Positions 13,801-22,963 are shown, numbered from the stretch's first letter. The stretch: DNA of 64,000 nucleotides from Megalobrama amblycephala (GCF_018812025.1 NC_063049.1:20644909-20708908), one strand, 5' to 3'. Made by a program: numbers and translations. Notes: generated by a model not told the origin, from the sequence alone.

Positions 13801-16800
13801 CCCCTGTCCAGGTGCAGTTTTAGGCGCTCAGTGAAAGATTATGGAGTGAAATGTAAAATGAACATACCACATTTCACCTACTTGCCTTAACTCTCTGGCC
13901 AGAGTAGCGGTTCGCCAGTGAGAGCTGGTAAACTAATACTACCACAGAGTCTGTCACCCTGACCTGAACCTGAGTTTCAACTTTTCTGGGCAGTAAAATT
14001 TTGGAAGATTTACTGTGGACTGGCCTGTCCCTCAAGCTTACGTCCCACCTCTCTTACTCTCCAGTAATCAGGAGGCAACTTGAGGCAGATCTGCACAATG
14101 GTCCATTTGTAGTAGATCTGGGCCTCTTAACTGAAGAAATTTGACAGATAAGGAACTGTTTCATGCAGTACTTGGTCGTGTACGTGTATGTTAACTGGTA
14201 CATTAATCAGATGACTGTTCGGTTCAGCTGCCTTTTCAGTATCTAATGTTATTTAAACATGACCATTAAATCTATATATCCAGAACAGTAAATCTGTGAG
14301 TGGTGTTTCCAGAATTTCATGACCTCTGCATAAACAACATTATTTTGTGTAACACCAACTAAATGCAATTAAATTTATTGAAATGAATTAAATTTTTAAT
14401 AGTCACACTATACCCTTGTGAAAAAGAAGTTTGCTTAAATGCATTGAATGCAGACAAGTATTTTTAAGCATATTTAAAAAAAAAAAAAAATTTGCAGATC
14501 ATATAATAATGAAATAAAAGGCCAACTTAAGATATATAGCCAGGAAAGTGTACCACTGGCGTAACTTTGTTTTAAAAAGTGGGTGGGACAAAGGGTTTGG
14601 GGTGGGGTGGTGGGTGGTTTGTGAAGATCGTACATCAGAAATGTACAATAATAAATGCACAATTGTCATAGAATTCATGTTTAATATGATAGTTTCATCC
14701 TTACATCTACTATAATACAATATATTTTTAGTCTCGAGACTATAGTGAAAAAAAATTTGTAGATTTGCATTAGGTAGTATTAGTCCTAATGGACTAGAGG
14801 TGGAATTTTCGTTAAGCATGTCAGAGGTTCTGGGTTCTAAACCTTGTGTGTTTATTTCCTACTTCTTCCTCAATAAAACCAAGATGTTCATCAGTGATTG
14901 TATATCAAGAGCAGGGACGGATACGTTTATGTGCATTTTGTTTTGTGATTTCACAGGAACGAATAGAGAGTCTCTGCATTGGCGTTAAGCGATATATTGA
15001 AGCGCTGTGTGTGAAGTCCAGAAAATACTGTTGCACCACTGATAACTGAGGCAACGAGCATCAAGAGAACACTGTTGCGCCACTGATAGTGGCAACGATG
15101 ACTCATGATTTAAAAAAACAACACACCCCAGTGCCAAATCGAAAACAAACTAATTGCTAATCAACTAGAGACTAGGCGCAAATTACGTCTATGGCCAAGC
15201 GTCCTGCTACCAGGATGCTTGTTAACAGGCTATATGTGTTAAAGAGAGTACATTTCATAGGCGTAATTGCGGGTGGGACATGTCCCCACCACTTTTTGAA
15301 ACATCTGACGACACAGATATATCTAATACAAAAGAAACATCTTCAGTTGGTTAGCAATTTGTTCGTTCTATTTGGCACAGGGATGTGTTGTTTTTGAAAT
15401 CATGCCGCTGCTCTTGATATACAATCACTGATGAACATCTTGGTTTTAATAAGGAAGAAAAAGAAAAAAAAAAAAAAACACACAAGGGCAGATTAGAACC
15501 CAGAACCTCTGACACGCTTAACGAAAATTCTATCACTAGCCCATTAGGACTAATACCAGCGTTGCCAAGTCTGCGGTTTTCCCGTGAAATTGGGCTACTT
15601 TAACACTGTTGCAGCGGGTAGTTTTTCTTGTCCTCGTGTTAAATCGACCCAAAATAACATGATATTTAGCCCCTGGAATGCGAATTTTACCAAGGGAGCC
15701 CCACCAAAAACACAAATTTTACCCCCAGGAACACGATTTTTACCGTGGGACCCCCCTGAAATGCAATTGGGCTAGTTTTGAGGAGCAATAATGCAAATCT
15801 ACACATTTTTTCACTATAGTCTCGAGACTAACAATATATTGTATTATAGTAGATGTAAGGATGAAATTCCATTAAATAAATTCCATCCAATAAATTCCAT
15901 CCAATAAATTCCATTATTTTGTAAAAAAAAAAAAATATATATATATTTCACTCATTTTTGTGTGAAATAAAAAATGATTAGTTCAGTAGATTTGCTTTAC
16001 AGTAAACCTGAAATCCTTTAACTTTTTTTTACATGTGAGGGTGACAGTACACTTTTAAAAAGTGAACTTTGTAATAGTCAGCTTAAAGGTTTTACATTAA
16101 GTTTTAAATCATTTTAATAACCTTTTTTCATTCTTTAAAGTACTTATTTTGTGTTGACTAACATACTACAGCAAATTTTATAGTGCTTGAATTTAACTGT
16201 AGTGTGTTATACAATAATATATTTAAATAGTTTTAAACTATGCAACTTCATTACAAATGTGTAATTACAAATATATTTAAATATGTCACATACAAGTTTC
16301 ATTAGAAATTACATTCAAGTATTTTTAGTTTACCGTTAATGCTTGTCAGTAATACACTTCTACCATTATTTCAAAGACAATAGAAGTAATTATGAAATTA
16401 CACATAAAGATTAAGTCCCTATTAGGCAGGTCAAAAAAACACTCTAAAACTCAGCTAGTTGTATTTAATACAAATTTAAACTGTAACACATCTTTTCCAT
16501 ATCTATAACATGAAAACAGTACATTCAGTTCACACTTTCTTTTAAAAGTATATTATTTCTGTAATAAATATTCTATTTTTTAAAAATGTTCTTTTTCACA
16601 ACACTGTAAAACATGATAGGTTATTTGAACTTATTTCTTCTCTTTAACTCCAACTGTCATGACAAGTTTTGGATTTTAAACTCAAGTTTATATGTTTTCA
16701 GAAGTTAAACTTAAAATAATCCATTGTCTTGACTATTAGTGAGTTGGTTATCTTCATGGTTAGTTGAGTTTACTCTCATTTTCAAAGCAGCATTTCTAGG

Positions 16801-17369
16801 TTTAAGCACCTGGAAATGTTTTACAGTGAAGGGTAATAGTGTTTTTACAAATTTACCTTCTTTTTTCCAAAGGCCAAAATAGCTCCAGTCAGGTCTTGCA
16901 GTGTGTGCAGCTGCTTCTCAACTTCCTGTTTTGGGCAGCTTGGAGCCTTTCTCTTCCTGTTAACCTGGCCAGATTGGTATGCCAGTGCGAGATCTTCTGA
17001 ATAGAGAATAAGAGGCCCTCTCCTTGTACTGTAGGTCTTAGGTGGCGCTGGCTCTAGGCCTCCAAAAAACCGGCCACTGCTCGTAAGACGCAGCAGGGGA
17101 GGCTGAGATTTCCAATTGAAGTAGTCCTAGTTAGGAAAAGATCATGTTTCTGTTGACTGTGTTCTGCTGCATTCGAATAAATCAAACTTACTCATTGAAA
17201 CTGGCCTTATATAGACACATATGTAGAAACATTTACCTCTGGTTCAAAACAGACCTCCAGTCTTCCATCATTACCATCTTCATCTGGCACAAAATGGCCG
17301 TACCCACGACTCAGCAATGACAGGACAAAATCTTTCATTGTGCTGCTGATAATGTTCTTTGGATGAATG
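1795..17369 (-). CDS. kiaa2012: KIAA2012-like spliced gene, 5' and middle part (3' end outside window)
   Basis: Multi-exon gene read on the minus strand. Nine coding exons were built by hand: 17338-17237, 17126-16857, 11085-10962, 8674-8534, 8095-7929, 7529-7343, 7216-7083, 2248-2062 and 1959-1795. Every exon has an AG before it and a GT after it. From the third exon on, all six joins keep frame (phases 1,1,0,1,0,1), which is strong evidence for a real gene. At least 492 residues are covered. Exons 1-2 share 'LSLLSRG', 'LEV.FEPEDY.NW', 'STR.G.LILYSE' and 'LHTLQDL..AILA.G' with my memory of human KIAA2012, a protein of poorly known function. Later exons are polar, rich in Pro, Arg, Glu and His, with no membrane segment or known catalytic motif. 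At least one exon is probably missing from the model between 16857 and 11085. The gene continues beyond position 1, since the last exon ends in phase 1 with a donor. It lies about 4 kb downstream of fzd7 on the same strand, matching the human order as I recall it. Confidence 0.8.
2062..2248 (-). CDS. kiaa2012: KIAA2012-like exon (NKAEIT...THQPD)
   Basis: 187 bp, phase 0 in and 1 out. The acceptor is taken at tcttgaag because it gives phase 0; a closer AG (ctgtgag) would also keep frame and shorten the exon by 39 nt. The donor is gatg|gtatgc. It encodes 62 residues, including [16 protein letters not shown] and [14 protein letters not shown]. Confidence 0.7.
2284..2400 (+). repeat. Degenerate fragment of the 'ACTGTTCAAAAG' family
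   Basis: Contains 'ggtttggggtcagtagg' followed by A17, like the termini of the copies at 8721 and 10600. It lies in the intron just upstream of the 2248-2062 exon. Confidence 0.4.
2640..2965 (+). repeat. Dispersed repeat with 'gtaggtggcgctataaag' start
   Basis: It has the same 'ggtggcgcta' entry block as the repeats at 383 and 6425 and the phrase 'accaaatttcgtacaaatcgg'. It is intronic in the KIAA2012-like gene. The boundaries are approximate. Confidence 0.45.
3109..5463. mobile_element. TIR element with 'tggccytcatttatcaa' ends
   Basis: The left end (tggccttcatttatcaaaca) is mirrored at the right end near 5439-5461, whose reverse complement is ttggccctcatttatcaagc. The interior holds no recognised transposase. 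It is enlarged by the palindromic element at 3410-4217. No clear target duplication. Confidence 0.6.
3410..4217. mobile_element. Large palindromic MITE flanked by TTAA
   Basis: Two arms of about 390 bp are near-perfect reverse complements (left to about 3803, right from about 3832) around a 25-30 bp GC-rich centre. The ends read AGGATTAGTTTACTTT and the flanks are TTAA on both sides (3406-3409, 4218-4221), a target duplication. There is no coding capacity, so it is non-autonomous. It is nested in the element at 3109-5463. Confidence 0.8.
5536..6396. mobile_element. PIF/Harbinger-like non-autonomous element (TTA target duplication)
   Basis: The ends AGGCCTGTAGACACCGGGAC and, inverted, AGGCCTGTACACACCGGGAC continue into a further 12 bp of match. 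They are flanked by TTA on both sides (5533-5535, 6397-6399). The 3-bp TTA duplication is typical of PIF/Harbinger elements. The interior has three copies of 'cggtagtgcaaat' (about 5684, 5744, 5785) and a second repeat piece at 5928-6050. No transposase ORF. Confidence 0.7.
6400..6600 (+). repeat. Second copy of the 'ggtggcgcta...gccatagact' repeat
   Basis: It shares block order with 383-525, including 'gagactccaa', 'gtgccaaatttcat' and 'gctgccatagact'. It ends in a short (GAA)n tract. Confidence 0.6.
7083..7216 (-). CDS. kiaa2012: KIAA2012-like exon (RHCGGE...DITSTV)
   Basis: 134 bp between tgctttag and the donor agtg|gtaaga, phase 1 in and 0 out. It encodes 44 residues plus a split Ile, including [18 protein letters not shown]. 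The next recovered exon is 4.8 kb away across an intron filled with nested transposons. Confidence 0.75.
7343..7529 (-). CDS. kiaa2012: KIAA2012-like exon (ILPHLIDHL...EGSRQ)
   Basis: 187 bp between atataccag and the donor caga|gtaaga, phase 0 in and 1 out. It encodes 62 residues including [18 protein letters not shown] and [18 protein letters not shown]. The donor is close to consensus. Confidence 0.75.
7929..8095 (-). CDS. kiaa2012: KIAA2012-like exon (DEQMTF...TEDQT)
   Basis: 167 bp between gactccag and the donor aaca|gtgagt, phase 1 in and 0 out. It encodes a highly charged segment ([19 protein letters not shown]) followed by [16 protein letters not shown]. The whole exon is open in this frame. 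Confidence 0.75.
8534..8674 (-). CDS. kiaa2012: KIAA2012-like exon (EKAGQV...RTHAAP)
   Basis: 141 bp between gtgtttcag and the donor ccag|gtatag, phase 1 in and 1 out. It encodes a basic, proline-rich segment including [20 protein letters not shown]. Codon phase agrees with both neighbours. Confidence 0.75.
8904..10296. mobile_element. TIR element with 'TTAYACTATGTAAC' ends
   Basis: The left end ttatactatgtaactttt is the inverted form of the right end (gttacatagtgtaa). It splits the host repeat described at 8721-10618. It contains a T22 run at 8974-8995 and a further MITE at 9030-9650. No transposase recognised. Confidence 0.6.
9030..9650. mobile_element. MITE of the 'CCCTTTAA' type
   Basis: Long imperfect TIRs: 'ctgtcattaattactcacct' near the left end is mirrored by 'gatgagtaattaatgacag' on the right, followed by gaactatccct|TTAA. 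The left terminus is eroded. Confidence 0.7.
10807..10908. repeat. (TA)n microsatellite
   Basis: About 100 bp of TA dinucleotides with one TTG interruption at about 10880. It lies in the intron downstream (3') of the KIAA2012-like exon 11085-10962. Confidence 0.95.
10962..11085 (-). CDS. kiaa2012: KIAA2012-like exon (AKVGSF...PSQAK)
   Basis: 124 bp, entering in phase 0 after cttttag and leaving in phase 1 at aaag|gtgagg. It encodes 41 residues, [20 protein letters not shown] onward to NPSQAK. The two other frames contain stops. The final G joins the next exon in frame to make Gly. Confidence 0.7.
11850..12652 (+). mobile_element. TIR element with THAP-like remnant
   Basis: The ends ACCACTTTGG and, inverted, ACCAAATTGG are followed by related 'ctggttgcagaaaa' blocks at both ends. 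Near 11970-12040 the plus strand reads [20 protein letters not shown] before a frame break, resembling the start of a THAP zinc-binding domain. A shifted frame continues [15 protein letters not shown] domains occur in P-element and Kolobok-type transposases. Interior 12290-12540 is a simple repeat around 'tcagaattgygag'. Confidence 0.5.
12660..13020. other. T-rich intronic DNA
   Basis: Poly-T-rich and low in complexity, within the KIAA2012-like gene. No feature is supported here. Confidence 0.5.
13256..13379 (-). CDS. Candidate exon of the KIAA2012-like gene
   Basis: Minus-strand frame reading [20 protein letters not shown]... to KGNDP, open up to a donor (ccag|gtgatg). The acceptor is unclear, since three AG dinucleotides lie within 8 nt after a TGA. 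Two other possible pieces lie beside it: a 34-bp exon ending at 13425 ([11 protein letters not shown], donor aaag|gtaaac) and an open stretch at 13090-13199. The phases can be joined (1,1,then 0) but not uniquely. Confidence 0.35.
13390..14480. other. Unique intronic DNA with possible small exons
   Basis: It looks less repetitive than its neighbours. A minus-strand interval at 14027-14130 is bounded by tttcttcag and ggaga|gtaaga, but its single open frame ([17 protein letters not shown]) resembles nothing I know. No firm exon. Confidence 0.3.
14540..15870. mobile_element. Head-to-head pair of tRNA-like repeats
   Basis: Sequence at about 14690-15165 returns inverted at about 15250-15870, including 'atagtctcgagacta', 'ttcgttaagc' and 'gtcagaggttctgggttcta'. 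Each arm holds a box A-like 'tagtgatagaatt' and a box B-like 'ggttctgggttctaa' at tRNA spacing, closest in my reading to tRNA-Gly. The right arm is interrupted at 15555-15795 by 'agcgttgccaagtctgcgg...' DNA. 'gtgggtgggacaaa' ends occur at both outer and inner edges. Confidence 0.5.
16040..16400. repeat. AT-rich repeat related to 29358-30911
   Basis: It has the 'agtacactttt...aagtgaac' opening and runs of 'tactt/aagta' motifs like the family around 29360 and 30900. Boundaries uncertain. Confidence 0.35.
16857..17126 (-). CDS. kiaa2012: KIAA2012-like exon 2
   Basis: 270 bp, exactly 90 codons, phase 0 at both ends (ctag|GACTACTTC ... AAG|gtaaat). It begins [10 protein letters not shown], so the junction reads FEPE|DYFNW, as in human KIAA2012. 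It contains [15 protein letters not shown] and [16 protein letters not shown], the best conserved blocks of this family as I recall it. This is the strongest single exon for the identification. Confidence 0.85.
17237..17369 (-). CDS. kiaa2012: KIAA2012-like exon 1 (start codon)
   Basis: Starts after a good acceptor (tactttttcag) with 31 nt of 5' UTR. The ATG is at 17338-17336 and 34 codons follow ([16 protein letters not shown]..., ending in CFEPE). The donor is gag|gtaaat, phase 0. An in-frame ATG further upstream lies in the intron, so the MKDF start is preferred. 'LSLLSRG' and 'FEPE' match the start of human KIAA2012 as I remember it. Confidence 0.8.
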
Positions 17370-17479
17370 CTGAAAAAGTACATACAAGTTTTTAAAATGA
17401 CAAAAATTTTCAATATTTTTATAATATATACTGATTAAATCATTTAGGTTTTAAAGAACTTGTTTTTTTTCTCTCGTAC

Positions 17480-17530
17480 CTCAGTCTGTGGCCCAGCACC
17501 CCTCTCCTCAATGACCATTTCTCTTTAACT
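17480..17530 (-). other. kiaa2012: Possible 5' UTR exon of the KIAA2012-like gene
   Basis: On the minus strand a donor (tgag|gtacgag) lies at 17480/17479, about 110 bp upstream of the acceptor of coding exon 1 (ctttttcag|cattc at 17370/17369). The upstream limit is arbitrary because no promoter motif is visible. Inference only. Confidence 0.3.
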
Positions 17531-18004
17531 CAGAATGCATTTGCGTGTTCGTTCAGCATCCCCGCCTGCTGCTTTTACATACTACAGAATCATTTCGACC
17601 CATGTTACGAATGTCTGTGTTTGCTGAGCTTTGCTGTTGCCAGGCTCTCCACAGCTCCTCAGCAGAGCACTGTTTTCTTGTTGCCTTGGTTGCAACCAAG
17701 CAATTACCCCCTCCTGGTCAGGCCAGAAACTCTGACTACCTTTGCTAAACCCATCCTAAAATGCAAACAAAAGTAAGTTGACAGCTCACAGCTTGTGAAT
17801 AACGTGAACTGGGTCTCCAGCTCGACACGTCCCGTCATATGCCCAGTATAACACATCCCTAATTAGTGTTATTGATTGTGCCTCAAGAAATAGACCTTTC
17901 CTTCCTTCACATAAAACCCCTCATCAATCAAAAAGACGGGGGAAATTGTTAAAGCACAACTAAAAGACCTGCAGAATATCCTCAAATAATCTAAGAGGAT
18001 ACCG

Positions 18005-18325
18005 CAGGGTTATTATAGTTAACTGAAACTAAAATTAAAATCATAAAAACCATTTTGTTGCTTGAAATAAAATAAATATTAACTAAACTAAAGTATTAAA
18101 AAACTTAAACTTCTCATATTCATTTAGTTTAACTTGATGTACTAACATAACTAAAACTGAAAATTAATAACAATTATATTACATATAATTAAAAAAAACT
18201 ATTTATAAAAATTTCAAAAACAAACAACAGAATTACTAAAAATGTAACTAAAATTAAAATTAAAAAAGTAAATACGAAAATATTAATAAAAACTAAAAGT
18301 GTTTTGAACATGTTTTGGGAACACT
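18005..18325 (+). repeat. 'AACTGAAACTAAAATTAAAA' repeat
   Basis: Low-complexity A/T/C sequence built of variants of 'aactaaaattaaaa'. A related stretch occurs at 55535-55690. It lies in the spacer between fzd7 and the KIAA2012-like gene. Confidence 0.6.
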
Positions 18326-18328
18326 TTG

Positions 18329-18985
18329 AGTAACACTTTACACTATACAATATAACATTAACTAACAATGAGCATATTTGCTACAGTAATTATTAATCTT
18401 TGTTAATTTTAGTTAATAAAACAAAAATACAAATGTTAGTTTATGTTAGCTCAGGTTCATTAACCAATATTAACAGAAGCAACTTTTGATTTTAATAATA
18501 TACAAGTAAATATTATTAAATATTGTAATTAACTAAGATTAATAAATGCTTTAACAGTATTTTTTCATTGTTAGTTTCTTAACAAATATATAGTTCAGTC
18601 ATGAAACTCTTCCGAGCAGCTGATTGGTTCACTTAAACCCAATTGGTCATCCAATCATTTCGTTTTGTTCTATCCATGTAACCTATTTATTCCTGACTTT
18701 GAATCGGATCAGTTCATTGCAGTGCACCATGCCCTCCACCTTCCCCAGCACCACCTGCCTAGATCTGCTTATTGCAGCAGCCTAAATTCACTTCAATGTT
18801 TTTATGTGCATTTTAGATGTATTCTCGCTCATCCAGCAGCAGCAGCAGCAGCGTAGCAGATCTATTCCGCCAAGACCAAACGTACATCCCATAATAAATG
18901 CTGTTTAAATTCATTCCAAGAGTTAATATAGTTAACTAATGTTGACAAATGGAACCATATTGCAAAGTGCGTAAAGTATTAACTG
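18329..18985. mobile_element. TIR-like element 'GTAACACTTTACA'
   Basis: The left end 'gagtaacactttacactat' begins a repeat containing 'ttagttaataaaacaaaaat'. A terminal-like block resumes at 18903-18985 ('gttaactaatgttgacaaatgg'). The middle (18590-18900) appears inserted and carries (GCA)6 at about 18834-18853. Confidence 0.4.
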
Positions 18986-19809
18986 TGCATTGGTTGTGAT
19001 CTTTTGAGCTGCTCTTGTGCTTTAATATACTCAGATCTGCAAGAGGATGAAGGTTTAAACTGAGCGTCACAGTTTACTGTAGAGGGAAGACTTCTTCAAA
19101 CTGCTGTGGATGCCTCTGAACCACAACACTAGCCTCTTCAACCACAACTCCATGTGCTTTGTGTTACATGGTGAATCATTTTATTACTCTGAGATCATAC
19201 TTTGTGACGGTGAACAGAAACCTAGTCCAGCCACCTGCAGGGTTTAATAGGCTGATGAGGACAAAATGTTAGAATACTTAACGTTAACCTGCCTACACCC
19301 TCTGAGCTGAGCTCTTGCGTTGAGTATTGTGAAAATTAAACCTTCTATTGTCTTAAGAAACAGCATCCACCTGTGATCCTTGAGTTGCCTTTGACCCACA
19401 TTGATGAATATAAGTATAGTAAAATAGGGCTAAAGACTGTTTTAAGTCTTTCATAGGCTGTTTTTTTTCTATTTTTTAAAATTTATTACAAAAGATCTCA
19501 GTTTTACTTCATGTGTATATCACAAATTAGTTGCTTTAGAAAGTGCCACAGTTAATATAGGCACTTTGCACATCCAGAGAACAGTACTGTATATGTTAGG
19601 GGCCTAACAGATTTACAGTAAAAATATCTAAAGGTTTAGAACATCCTAGAAGGCCAAAAGCTTGCCACAGCTTGTACTTTGTAGGCATTTAAGAGTGTGT
19701 GCAACACAATTATAGTTACAGAATATGATTCATGAAATATAAATATAATATTAATGTATTTTATTAACAATACAATATGCAATTTAATATGTTGGTGATT
19801 CATTTTGCT

Positions 19810-20045
19810 TTGCAGTACACTCTTAAAAACAAAAGGTCTTTATTGGCATCTATGCTTCCATGAAGAATCTTTAACATCCATGAAACCCTTCCATTAGACA
19901 AAAGGGTCTTCGTGAAAAAAAAGGTTCTTTTGATTTTTTGAATGTTCTTCTCACTAAAAAAAATGATTCTTTTAAAAACTGAAACATTCTTTTTGGGGAA
20001 CCAAAAATGGTTCTTCTATGCCATCACTTTGAAAACCCTACTTTG
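19810..20045 (+). repeat. 'CTCTTAAAAAYAAAGG' dispersed repeat
   Basis: Contains the motifs 'actcttaaaaacaaaaggt', 'aaaggttctttt' and 'ggaaccaaaaatggttcttc', a style common in cyprinid genomes. Non-coding. Confidence 0.5.
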
Positions 20046-20649
20046 GATATTGTGATAGAGATAAATTATGTACAGTAGTTGATGTTTACCTAAACTTTTT
20101 GCTTAAAAATAAAATATAACGTATGTTTCGTTCCTGAAACTTGTTTTTGCAGTCCATTCACAATACTTAAAGTCAACTCAGTGTTCGCAACATATCAGTG
20201 ACCTGTGGGTGGCGCCAAAGCACCGGTCGTACACTTCATCTCTGTAACGCAGGAGTTTCTCTAAACACCAGTACTTTTTATTCGTTCAATAATACACTGA
20301 ATATCACCACGGTAAACACCTGAACGCACAACTGTATTAGGTCTCATTCTTTGAAGCTGACTTTGTTTTGGAATTAAATTAAAAATCATTTTGTCTCATG
20401 TGCTTTTCGTTTTAAAAGTCAAGACACCAAAATACCACGTTTGGCGCAACAGTCTTCAAAGGATTGCTTCAAATAGTTATTCCAAACACTTTCTGATTGT
20501 TTTCTTACAATAAATGCTTAAGGTTTAACAAATTAGCGCGTGGTTTCCACATTTCTATATCTGTTTTTTTTTATAATCTTAAAAGTAAAAACGTTTTGTA
20601 GCAAACAAGCACTGTCTAATGCCAAATGTAAAGTAAAATGAGTCAGTTC

Positions 20650-21301
20650 GTTAAAAATCTAATCATTTTATTCAGCGAAACTGTACAGATACAAAGGTCT
20701 CTTACCAAATTTTAAAAACCAAGTAAAAAACAGCAAGATTATTTTCATAAATACATATATTCTTTGAGAAAAGGTGATTATTTACACGTTACATCGTTTA
20801 AAGGGAGCTTGCATAAATTCACAGCTGTACACATGCATATAAGTATCCCAATCCTAATGCGTACTTGACGGTCCATGTGTGCCTAGTATGCATGATTGTC
20901 GACGGAGGGCTGCGAAAGTCATACAAGTCCCCAGTTTAAACAAGGGATGGTACATGTGTATAAGGCAAATTACGTCCAAAATTTCAGGTACAGAACCATG
21001 AGCGTTGCGCAAAGCATTCAGTACGGTCTACAGAGATCTCACATCTGCAAATGATACACAGAAATACAGTCAAATGTCTTTTTCACATACAGATATATGA
21101 GAAAAACAACGGTTAAACAGACTCAGGCTGATAACACTGTTCATGATGGTCCGTTTCCACCGTGGAAACGTTTAGGCACACAGTAGTGTCCACAAAACTC
21201 ACTCGTTTCGCGTAACAGTTCGCCATGTCTCCGCTCGAGACATTTACCTCAGAGAAAAGTTGCTTGGTCGTAGCCTGACCAAAACTTGTTATTTTTCCTT
21301 T
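20650..21301 (-). other. fzd7: Probable fzd7 3' UTR
   Basis: About 650 nt follow the stop codon on the minus strand. An AATAAA signal lies at 20672-20667. The length and the true poly(A) site are inferred. Confidence 0.45.
20667..20672 (-). terminator. Candidate fzd7 polyadenylation signal
   Basis: AATAAA on the minus strand about 630 nt after the stop codon. It is the only canonical hexamer I noticed in this interval. Confidence 0.4.
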
Positions 21302-22963
21302 TCATACCGTCGTCTCGCCTTGGTTGCTATTGCTGAGCCTTTTATAAAACCTGCGCCACGACTGCAGAGTTTTCCCAGACCATATCCAAAATCCAGAGGT
21401 GATTCCTACTATCATGGTCATCAGGTACTTTATCATGAATACGGTGAAGTCCGGAGACATAGGGGCGAAGTTATTGACCGGGCAAGGGACGGCGAATCGC
21501 TTACACGTTTGCATGTGCCAGGTCTTCTCCCATTGCTCTCGGAAAGCCTGCTCGTAGAAGTAGCACGCGATCACGATGGTAGCGGGAACCGTGTAGAGCA
21601 CACTAAACACGCCGATGCGCACCATCAGCTTCTCCAGCTTCTCCGTCTTGGTGCCGTCGTGCTTCATGATGGTTCTGATGCGGAAAAGCGACACGAAGCC
21701 GGCCAGGAGAAACGAGGTGCCTATGAAGAGGTATACGAAAAGGGGCGCGAGGACAAAGCCACGCAGCGAGTCCACGTTGTAGATGCCAACGTAGCACACA
21801 CCGGTGAGGAGGTCGCCATCCACTTGGCCCATGGCGAGAATGGTGATGGTCTTCACTGCTGGAACAGCCCAAGCGGCGAGGTGGAAATACTGAGAGTTGG
21901 CCTCGATGGCTTCATGACCCCACTTCATTCCCGCAGAGAGGAACCATGTGAGGGACAGAATGACCCACCAGATTGAACTTGCCATGCCGAAGAAATAGAG
22001 GATCATGAAGAGGATAGTGCAGCCCTCTTTTTTGGTGCCCTGCGCGACGGTCTTGTAACCATCGTCGTTGAATTTGTCAATGCAAACAACTTTGTCTTCA
22101 AGGAAAAAGCCTGCTGCGTAAGCAACAGCCACCATGAAGTAACACCCGGAGAGGAAGATGATGGGCCTCTCCGGGTAACGAAACCTCCTCATGTCCACTA
22201 AGTAGGTGAGAACAGTGAACAGTGTACTGACACAGCACAAAATGGACCAAATGCCCACCCAGAGCCGGCCAAATTTGACCTCTTCCTCTCTAAAATACAT
22301 CAATCCGTTGGGTCTAGTGGGCTCACATGGCGCCCCGCAGTCCTTTTCACCCATAAAGTGGTACTTCAGATAAGTGGGCACTTTGAGCTGCAGTGGACAT
22401 GTGAATTGCTGGTTGGGTCTGACCACGCTCGGCTGTAGTGTGATCAGTTCTGGGACGTAGGGCGTCGGGTTTGAGGTCGGGCTTCCCGCGTCCGAGGTGT
22501 TCTGGCCCACGCAGATCTCCCCCGCGCCGTGGACCGGGAAATTCTCGCAGCGCAGTCGCTCGGGCCACTGGAAACCGAACTTGTTCATGAGGGCCTCGCA
22601 GCCTTGTCTCGCGCGCTCGCACAGGGAGCGACACGGCGGGATGGCTTGCTCGAGCACAGTGCAAACCGGCGCGTACATGGAGCAGAGGAAGAACTTCAGG
22701 TCCATGGAGCACTGCACTTTCACTAGGGGGTAGAACTGGTGCACTTCCAGCCCGGCGTCCTCCTGGTTGGTGTGACCCAAAAGGTTAGGCATAATGGTCT
22801 GATTGTAGGCGATGTCCGTACAGAGAGGTATCGATATGGGCTGGCAGAAGCCGTGCTCGGGAATGGAGATGCCCTTCTCTCCATGATACTGACCGCTGGA
22901 CGGCTGCAGGGCCAGGGTGAAAAAAAGAAGAAAATATCGAGTAATCCCGCAACAGTGTTGCAT
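21302..22963 (-). CDS. fzd7: Frizzled-7 Wnt receptor (single exon)
   Basis: 553-aa class F seven-helix receptor of the plasma membrane, binding Wnt ligands for beta-catenin and planar polarity signalling. Signal peptide about residues 1-24. The cysteine-rich Wnt-binding domain has all ten cysteines (40, 48, 85, 94, 101, 111, 115, 122, 139, 151) and N-glycosylation sites at N54 and N155. The linker at about 155-190 is shorter and less Gly/Pro-rich than in human FZD7. Helices lie at about 234-256, 267-288, 315-340, 359-378, 402-426, 447-470 and 507-528. The Dishevelled-binding KTLQSW is at 531-536, and the C-terminus ETTV is a PDZ ligand (human ends ETAV). The sequences [17 protein letters not shown] and [14 protein letters not shown] place it in the FZD1/2/7 group; length and tail favour FZD7. 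I cannot tell the fish 'a' from the 'b' copy. Intact, no intron, as usual for this group. The long plus-strand ORF at 21260-21976 is its shadow. Confidence 0.95.
   Translation of the reverse strand: MQHCCGITRYFLLFFTLALQPSSGQYHGEKGISIPEHGFCQPISIPLCTDIAYNQTIMPNLLGHTNQEDAGLEVHQFYPLVKVQCSMDLKFFLCSMYAPVCTVLEQAIPPCRSLCERARQGCEALMNKFGFQWPERLRCENFPVHGAGEICVGQNTSDAGSPTSNPTPYVPELITLQPSVVRPNQQFTCPLQLKVPTYLKYHFMGEKDCGAPCEPTRPNGLMYFREEEVKFGRLWVGIWSILCCVSTLFTVLTYLVDMRRFRYPERPIIFLSGCYFMVAVAYAAGFFLEDKVVCIDKFNDDGYKTVAQGTKKEGCTILFMILYFFGMASSIWWVILSLTWFLSAGMKWGHEAIEANSQYFHLAAWAVPAVKTITILAMGQVDGDLLTGVCYVGIYNVDSLRGFVLAPLFVYLFIGTSFLLAGFVSLFRIRTIMKHDGTKTEKLEKLMVRIGVFSVLYTVPATIVIACYFYEQAFREQWEKTWHMQTCKRFAVPCPVNNFAPMSPDFTVFMIKYLMTMIVGITSGFWIWSGKTLQSWRRFYKRLSNSNQGETTV

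Noticed and set aside
14027..14130. Possible minus-strand exon with good splice sites
   Set aside because: Only one frame is open, its phase fits neither neighbour directly, and its residues match no part of the family that I know.
17207..17413. Upstream in-frame ATG for the KIAA2012-like protein
   Set aside because: A good acceptor (ctttttcag) lies between it and the MKDF codon, so it is intronic.
21260..21976. 238-codon plus-strand ORF
   Set aside because: It lies entirely antisense to fzd7 (apart from a few 3' UTR bases) and reflects the codon bias of that gene. It has no recognisable domain.
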